Below, piece by piece: positions 6,871 through 10,763 of a DNA stretch of 10,763 bases. Within the stretch, counting starts at the first letter, position 1. Each line of letters begins with the position of its first letter. The notes beneath the pieces were generated by a model that saw only the letters and a list, made by a program, of their open reading frames with translations, was not told the origin of the DNA and made no database searches. Source of the stretch: Candidatus Omnitrophota bacterium (lineage in GTDB: Bacteria > Omnitrophota > Gorgyraeia > Zapsychrales > JANLHA01); assembly GCA_024653845.1 (NCBI GenBank), contig JANLHA010000105.1, positions 1-10,763 of the forward strand. Reading direction: 5' to 3'. The position numbers and the translations under genes were made by a program.

Positions 6871-7725
6871 ATGAAAGAATTTATTGAAAAAGCCGAAGTC
6901 CTCGTCGAGGCCATTCCTTACATCCAGCAGTTTCGTCATAAGCTTTTTGTGGTCAAGTATGGTGGAAGCATCCTCGATCAAGAAGAGATTCGAAAATATG
7001 TTTTCCAGGATATTGTTTTTCTAAGTTATGTAGGAATTCGCGTCATTGTCGTCCATGGCGGCGGGCCACACATCAGTTCAAGACTCAAGGAAAAAGGACT
7101 TAAGGCGGAATTCCATGACGGAATCCGAGTCACCGATGCGCAGACACTTGAAATCGTTTCTGAGGAATTGGGCAAGTTGAATGGGCAGATCGTTGAGGAA
7201 ATCAAGGCGCTCCAAGGGGACGTAACAGGACTCAAAGGCGAAGAGAACATTATTCATGTGGTTAAAAAGCAGGCGGATAAGGATTTGGGATTTGTAGGGA
7301 CGATTACTAATGTCGAGCGAAAGGTCATTGAACAGCATCTTCAACAAGGCCAAATTACCGTTATTTCTCCGTTGGGAGTGAGTAACGAAAACCAGCCGCA
7401 TAATGTCAATGCCGATGAGGCTGCTAGTGCCATCGCTACCTCGTTGGACGCTGAGAAATTTGTTTTGCTGACCGATGTCAAAGGTGTTTTGCGCGATGAA
7501 AAAAACTCCAGTTCCTTGCTTTCAACGCTCACCACGTCGGAAGTGGATGAATTGATCAATACAAAGGTGATTCAAGGTGGAATGATCCCTAAGGTTTCGG
7601 CGTGTACCGAAGCTCTGCAGGGAGGCGTGCATAAGACTCACATCATCGATGCGCGTATTCGTCACGCGCTTTTGCTCGAGTTCTTTACCGATCAGGGTAT
7701 TGGAACGCAAATTGTAAAAGGATAA
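6871..7725 (+). CDS. argB: Acetylglutamate kinase, arginine-sensitive type
   Basis: ArgB phosphorylates N-acetylglutamate with ATP, the second and usually controlled step. The 284 residues have KYGGS with K29 for phosphate binding, VHGGGPH (61-67), GIRVTDAQTLE (84-94), NVNADEAA (178-185), LLTDVKGV (199-206) and GGMIPKV with K241. The first ~25 residues form an extra N-terminal helix (KEFIEKAEVLVEAIPYIQQF). This helix, with the C-terminal signature HALLLEFFTDQGIGT (265-279), is known from hexameric enzymes inhibited by arginine, such as those of Thermotoga and Pseudomonas, and is absent from the dimeric E. coli enzyme. Feedback inhibition by arginine is therefore inferred. AAAGGA at 6858-6863 gives a 7-nt spacing to the ATG. 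The gene lies 37 bp after argJ and 22 bp before argD. Confidence 0.97.
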   Translation: MKEFIEKAEVLVEAIPYIQQFRHKLFVVKYGGSILDQEEIRKYVFQDIVFLSYVGIRVIVVHGGGPHISSRLKEKGLKAEFHDGIRVTDAQTLEIVSEELGKLNGQIVEEIKALQGDVTGLKGEENIIHVVKKQADKDLGFVGTITNVERKVIEQHLQQGQITVISPLGVSNENQPHNVNADEAASAIATSLDAEKFVLLTDVKGVLRDEKNSSSLLSTLTTSEVDELINTKVIQGGMIPKVSACTEALQGGVHKTHIIDARIRHALLLEFFTDQGIGTQIVKG

Positions 7726-7747
7726 TAGGACCCGCTTAATTTGCAAA

Positions 7748-8956
7748 ATGAATATGCGCAAACAAGAGATTTTTGACAGCTACCAGAATCATATCCTCTC
7801 GACGTACACTCGTACACCTCTCATTTTTGTCAAAGGAAAGGGTTCGACACTCATCGATATCGACGGTAAGAAATACTTAGATTTTTTCCCCGGATGGGGC
7901 GTCAACAACGTGGGGCATTGTCATCCCAAGGTGATGTCTGCGGTTCGAGACCAAATCGGGACGTTGATTCATATCCCCAACAATTTTTATCATCCTAATC
8001 AAGCTAAGTTGGCCCAAGAAATCATTCGTCATAGTTTTCCCGGTAAAGTATTTTTTTGTAACAGCGGGGCAGAAGCGTGTGAAGGGGCGATCAAGTTGGC
8101 GCGCGCGTATGGTCACCCCCAAGGCCGTTATGAAATCATCGCCATGGAAAAGTCTTTTCATGGCCGTACCGTCGGGGCGGTGACCGCAACCGGGCAGCCT
8201 AAGTATCAAGAAGGGTTTGGTCCGCTTTTCCCTTTTATCAAGCACGTTCCTTTCAATGACCTTAACGCGTTGACCGCTGCGATCACTGATAAAACCGTGG
8301 CGATTCTGCTGGAACCGGTACAGGGGGAGGGTGGCATCAATGTTGCTGAAAAAATTTATATTCAGAAATTGCGCCAGATTTGCGACGAGAAGAAGATCCT
8401 TCTGATCTTTGATGAAGTCCAAACTGGAATAGGTCGCACGGGGGAGATGTTTGCGTTTAAACATTATGGGGTGATTCCCGATGCAATGACGTTGGCCAAA
8501 GCTTTGGGTGGGGGACTTCCGATTGGTGCTCTTGTGGTTAAAAATGAGTATGCTCAAGTTTTGCGTCCAGGAATGCACGCTTCGACATTTGGAGGAAGTC
8601 CATTGATTTGTAAAGCTTCTTTAGGTGTTTTTAAAGCCATCGATTCAGAGAAAATGCTCAAGAATGCTCGTACGATGGGGCCATATTTATTTGGAAGACT
8701 GCAAAATTTGAAACAAAAATTTGATTGCATTCTCGAGGTGCGTGGCCTAGGATTGATGATTGGTATGGAATTGAAGGTTCAGGGGAAAGATGTTGTGGAT
8801 GAATGCCTTCGTCGAGGGTTGATTATCAATTGCACGCAAGGGAACGTTCTGCGAATCATGCCGGCTTTGAATGTGACGAAAAAACAGATCGATAAAGCCC
8901 TTTATATTTTAGAAGGAGCTTTTGAGGCGGTTGGAAAAAATGAAACGCGATCTTAA
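7748..8956 (+). CDS. argD: Acetylornithine aminotransferase
   Basis: ArgD is a class-III PLP aminotransferase that converts N-acetylglutamate semialdehyde to N-acetylornithine with glutamate as donor; members may also make diaminopimelate precursors. The 402 residues include FFPGWGVNNVGHCHP (46-60), the cofactor-phosphate loop NSGAEACEGAIKLAR (105-119), SFHGR (136-140), LEPVQGEGG (188-196), FDEVQTGIGRTG (221-232) with D222, and the Schiff-base lysine K251 in TLAKALGGG. The loop has Cys111 where Asn is common in ArgD. No good Shine-Dalgarno lies at the usual distance from ATG 7748: AGGA at 7727-7730 is 17 nt away. ATG 7754 is an alternative two codons in. The 3' end overlaps argF by 17 bp in a different frame. 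Confidence 0.96.
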   Translation: MNMRKQEIFDSYQNHILSTYTRTPLIFVKGKGSTLIDIDGKKYLDFFPGWGVNNVGHCHPKVMSAVRDQIGTLIHIPNNFYHPNQAKLAQEIIRHSFPGKVFFCNSGAEACEGAIKLARAYGHPQGRYEIIAMEKSFHGRTVGAVTATGQPKYQEGFGPLFPFIKHVPFNDLNALTAAITDKTVAILLEPVQGEGGINVAEKIYIQKLRQICDEKKILLIFDEVQTGIGRTGEMFAFKHYGVIPDAMTLAKALGGGLPIGALVVKNEYAQVLRPGMHASTFGGSPLICKASLGVFKAIDSEKMLKNARTMGPYLFGRLQNLKQKFDCILEVRGLGLMIGMELKVQGKDVVDECLRRGLIINCTQGNVLRIMPALNVTKKQIDKALYILEGAFEAVGKNETRS

Positions 8957-9866
8957 AAGTTTACAAGACTTCAGTTCTAAGGAAATTCTGGAGCTTCTCA
9001 AAGTCGCTATTGATTTGAAGAAGTGCAAAGGCCGTCTTCGCAATGATCTCAAAGGGAAAAGTGTGGGTTTAATTTTTCAGAAACCCTCTAACCGCACCCG
9101 CGTGTCCTTTGAAGTGGGTGTTTCACAGCTGGGTGGACAGTGTGTGTACTTGGGCCCGGAAGAAATCAATTTGGGCAAACGCGAATCGACGGAAGATGTG
9201 GCCAAAACGCTTTCGCGATATTTGGATGCGATTGTTGCACGTACCTTCTCTCATCAAACCATCGTGGAGTTGAGTCAGTATGCGACGATTCCAGTCATCA
9301 ATGGTTTGTCGGACCTTTTTCATCCTTGTCAGGCATTGGCGGATATCATGTCGATCCAAGAAAAATTTGGCCGGCTCAAAGAGATCAATATTGCATTCAT
9401 CGGCGACGGGAATAATGTCTGTCATTCCTTGATGCTGGCTTGTGGTAAAACTGGTGCGAATATTCATGTGGCTACACCCAAAGGCTATGAGCCGAATGCC
9501 GATATTTTGCAGCAGGTTCAAAAAGAGGCTCATAAAACAGGTTCAAAAATCAAGGTGGGATATTCTCCAAAAGAAGCGATCAAAGGGGCGGATGTGGTTT
9601 ACGCAGATGTTTGGGTGAGCATGGGGCAGGAAGCTGAACGCGAAGAGCGATTGAAGATTTTTCAGGATTATCAAATCAATCAAGAGTTGGTGAAGTCCGC
9701 CAACCCCGATTATATTTTTATGCATTGCCTGCCAGCGCATCGAGGAGAAGAAGTCACTAAGGAAATCATCGACGGAAAGAATTCGGTTGTTTTTGATCAG
9801 GCTGAAAATCGGATGCATATGCAGAAGGCGGTGTTGTTGTTTTTGTTGAAGAAGTTTTCGAAATAA
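8940..9866 (+). CDS. argF: Ornithine carbamoyltransferase
   Basis: ArgF joins ornithine and carbamoyl phosphate to give citrulline. The 308 residues are standard length. The carbamoyl-phosphate loop reads FQKPSNRTR (46-54), followed by HPCQALAD (128-135) and the FIGDGNNV turn (153-160). The ornithine-site signatures are DVWVSMGQE (223-231) and FMHCLPAHRGEEV (260-272), which separate it from aspartate and acetylornithine carbamoyltransferases. The phosphate loop has Asn51 where the common motif has Thr, Leu or Gly. ATG 8940 gives the family-like start MKRDLKSLQD; an in-frame TTG at 8922 would add six residues and sits 3 nt after an AAGGAG (8913-8918), so it cannot be fully excluded. It begins inside argD (17-bp overlap), so translation is probably coupled. 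It is followed by a 145-bp gap, unusually long for this operon. Confidence 0.97.
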   Translation: MKRDLKSLQDFSSKEILELLKVAIDLKKCKGRLRNDLKGKSVGLIFQKPSNRTRVSFEVGVSQLGGQCVYLGPEEINLGKRESTEDVAKTLSRYLDAIVARTFSHQTIVELSQYATIPVINGLSDLFHPCQALADIMSIQEKFGRLKEINIAFIGDGNNVCHSLMLACGKTGANIHVATPKGYEPNADILQQVQKEAHKTGSKIKVGYSPKEAIKGADVVYADVWVSMGQEAEREERLKIFQDYQINQELVKSANPDYIFMHCLPAHRGEEVTKEIIDGKNSVVFDQAENRMHMQKAVLLFLLKKFSK

Positions 9867-9874
9867 TTTAAAGA

Positions 9875-9988
9875 AATCAGCGAGGCAAGCAACTCTTTCA
9901 TTCACACGAACACCGTCTTCACTAGAATTGAAAACCTTATGGAAGACGGTGCCCGGAGTTCACTCAGGAATTTCTTGCCTCACTGATT
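9875..9988 (+). repeat. Nested inverted repeats in the argF-argG gap
   Basis: The outer arms AATCAGCGAGGCAAG (9875-9889) and CTTGCCTCACTGATT (9974-9988) pair at 14 of 15 positions, the one mismatch being C9881 with A9982. Inside them, CACCGTCTTC (9911-9920) and GAAGACGGTG (9942-9951) pair perfectly over 10 bp around a 21-nt loop. A 5-bp pair (AACTC 9891-9895 with GAGTT 9956-9960) can form between the two. As RNA this would be one long interrupted stem-loop of about 114 nt, ending 23 nt before the argG start. No T-tract follows, so it is not a standard terminator. I know no named RNA family that it matches. A leader/attenuator, an RNA processing site between argF and argG, or a DNA operator are all possible. 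Confidence 0.8.
9901..9928 (+). promoter_or_regulatory. Candidate promoter for argG within the inverted repeats
   Basis: TTCACA (9901-9906) and TAGAAT (9923-9928) each match the -35 and -10 consensus at five of six positions, with a 16-bp spacer. The spacer contains the left arm of the inner repeat, and its right arm lies just past the predicted start near 9935. A transcript starting here would lack both left arms and could not form the long hairpin. Confidence 0.4.
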
Positions 9989-9999
9989 CAGAATTCAAG
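9984..9999 (+). promoter_or_regulatory. Candidate ArgR/AhrC box upstream of argG
   Basis: TGATTCAGAATTCAAG matches the Bacillus-type ARG box core TGAATAAAAATTCAAG at 13 of 16 positions, and nine of ten of the conserved TGAAT/ATTCA bases of the E. coli type. It overlaps the end of the right outer repeat arm and sits directly before the argG ribosome site (AAGAAAGG, about 9997-10004). Being downstream of the candidate promoter, a bound repressor would act as a block. No second box is visible beside it, and no argR gene is in the window. Confidence 0.4.
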
Positions 10000-10011
10000 A
10001 AAGGTTAGGAT

Positions 10012-10763
10012 ATGAAGAAAGTTGTTTTAGCCTATTCAGGTGGATTAGACACGTCTTGCGCGATCAAATGGTTGCAAGATAAAGGATATGATGTTATCGC
10101 TTGCATTGCTGACGTCGGGCAGCAGGAGAATTTTGATGCGATTAAAAAGCGTGCACTCAAAACCGGTGCTTCGAAAGTGTATGTCTTGGATTTGAAAAAA
10201 GAATTTGTCTCCGACTATGTTTTTCGCGCACTCAAGGCCGGCGCGATTTATGAAGGAAAATATCTTTTAGCGACGGCGCTTTCGCGTCCGATCATTGCAA
10301 AACATCAGGTGGAGGTCGCACATAAAGAACATGCAACCGCTGTCGCCCACGGATGTACCGGTAAAGGCAATGATCAGGTGCGATTTGAGACGACAATCCG
10401 AATCTTGGATCCGAATCTTGAACAGATCGCTCCGGTTCGTATTTGGGAATTCAAAACACGTGATGAAGAAATTGATTACGCTCAGCGTCAGAAAATTCCG
10501 ATCGATGTGACTAAAAAAAGCCCTTACAGTACGGACAAAAATCTGTATGGTCGAAGCATCGAGTGCGGAATTTTGGAAGATCCTTGGGCTGAGCCCCCGG
10601 AAGAAATTTATCAGATGACGGTGAGTCCACAGGATGCGCCCAATAAACCGACGTATATCGAGATTGAATTCAAAAAAGGCATTCCTGTCAAGGTCGATGG
10701 GAAAGCTTATTCACCGGTGGATTTGATTTATCGTTTGAATGAGATTGGTGGGAAAAATGGCGT
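10012..10763 (+). CDS. argG: Argininosuccinate synthase (3' end outside window)
   Basis: ArgG joins citrulline and aspartate using ATP to give argininosuccinate, the step after ArgF. I translated 250 codons before the window ends; the family is about 400 residues, so roughly the last third is missing. The start MKKVVLAYSGGLDTS carries the ATP-pyrophosphatase loop (A7 to S15). Further family motifs are IACIADVGQQENF (29-41), YEGKYLLATALSRPIIAK (80-97), the citrulline/aspartate-site stretch AHGCTGKGNDQVRFE (113-127), PVRIWEF and the KSPYSTDKNLYGRSIECG block (168-185), followed by LEDPW. The ATG has an AAGG ribosome site with 7-nt spacing. No stop codon or frameshift is seen. Its separation from argF by a structured gap suggests regulation partly independent of argCJBDF. 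Confidence 0.97.
   Translation, partial: MKKVVLAYSGGLDTSCAIKWLQDKGYDVIACIADVGQQENFDAIKKRALKTGASKVYVLDLKKEFVSDYVFRALKAGAIYEGKYLLATALSRPIIAKHQVEVAHKEHATAVAHGCTGKGNDQVRFETTIRILDPNLEQIAPVRIWEFKTRDEEIDYAQRQKIPIDVTKKSPYSTDKNLYGRSIECGILEDPWAEPPEEIYQMTVSPQDAPNKPTYIEIEFKKGIPVKVDGKAYSPVDLIYRLNEIGGKNG

Noticed and set aside
828..9905. Many open frames on the minus strand and in other + frames within the arg, leu and asd genes (for example 7877-8578 on the minus strand, 233 aa)
   Set aside because: They lie wholly or largely inside well-supported genes, give no recognisable protein motif, and their starts lack consistent ribosome sites; they are shadows of the real coding frames.
9875..9988. Miniature transposable element (MITE) with 15-bp terminal inverted repeats
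   Set aside because: No target-site duplication is visible in the flanks (TTTAAAGA on the left, CAGAATTC on the right), there is no second copy in the window and no transposase. Genome-wide copies would reopen it.
9875..9988. T-box leader or intrinsic terminator before argG
   Set aside because: There is no T-box-like conserved antiterminator sequence and no T-tract after either stem.
10295..10510. Short + strand frame of 71 aa
   Set aside because: It lies inside argG, whose own frame is continuous and carries the full set of argininosuccinate synthase motifs through this stretch.
1..10763. CRISPR array, tRNA or rRNA gene, insertion sequence, toxin-antitoxin or defence module
   Set aside because: No regularly spaced repeats, no tRNA-like cloverleaf in the gaps, no transposase motifs and no unexplained gene cluster; all sizeable frames are accounted for by housekeeping genes except the partial first one.

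Overview
This window is an ordinary, densely packed bacterial chromosome segment. All supported genes lie on the + strand. It carries amino-acid biosynthesis and ribosomal-protein genes: (partial unknown gene) - leuB - asd - truA - rplM - rpsI - argC - argJ - argB - argD - argF - (intergenic element) - argG (cut by the right edge). Base composition is moderate by eye. The leuB-asd-truA-rplM-rpsI-argC order resembles, from memory, gene orders in deltaproteobacteria such as Geobacter. The C-terminal motif of the first gene resembles the end of large proteins I associate with Candidatus Omnitrophota (OP3). A Gram-negative-like lineage such as Omnitrophota is therefore my best guess, but no 16S rRNA or other decisive marker is present.

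Region by region: positions 2-538 are the 3' end of a gene I cannot name. A short gap (539-662) carries an extended -10 promoter. leuB (663-1763), asd (1795-2793) and truA (2798-3628) follow closely enough to be one transcript. The last bases of truA contain a near-consensus promoter for rplM-rpsI (3682-4532). A strong terminator (4555-4609) closes that unit, and its 3' arm overlaps a likely promoter for the arg operon. argC, argJ, argB, argD and argF (4672-9866) are tightly packed, with overlaps of 4 bp (argC/argJ) and 17 bp (argD/argF). A 145-bp gap with nested inverted repeats, a candidate promoter and a candidate arginine-repressor box leads into argG (10012 to the edge).

Together argJ, argB, argC, argD, argF and argG encode glutamate to argininosuccinate by the acetyl-recycling route: ArgJ transfers acetyl from acetylornithine back to glutamate. 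ArgB has the N-terminal helix and C-terminal signature of arginine-inhibited enzymes, so control is probably at both enzyme and gene level. leuB serves leucine synthesis; asd serves lysine, threonine and methionine; truA, rplM and rpsI serve translation.

I found no evidence of a defence system, mobile element, CRISPR array or new enzyme system. The part that standard annotation explains least is the argF-argG intergenic element (about 9875-9999). It is the best candidate for something undescribed, most likely regulatory.
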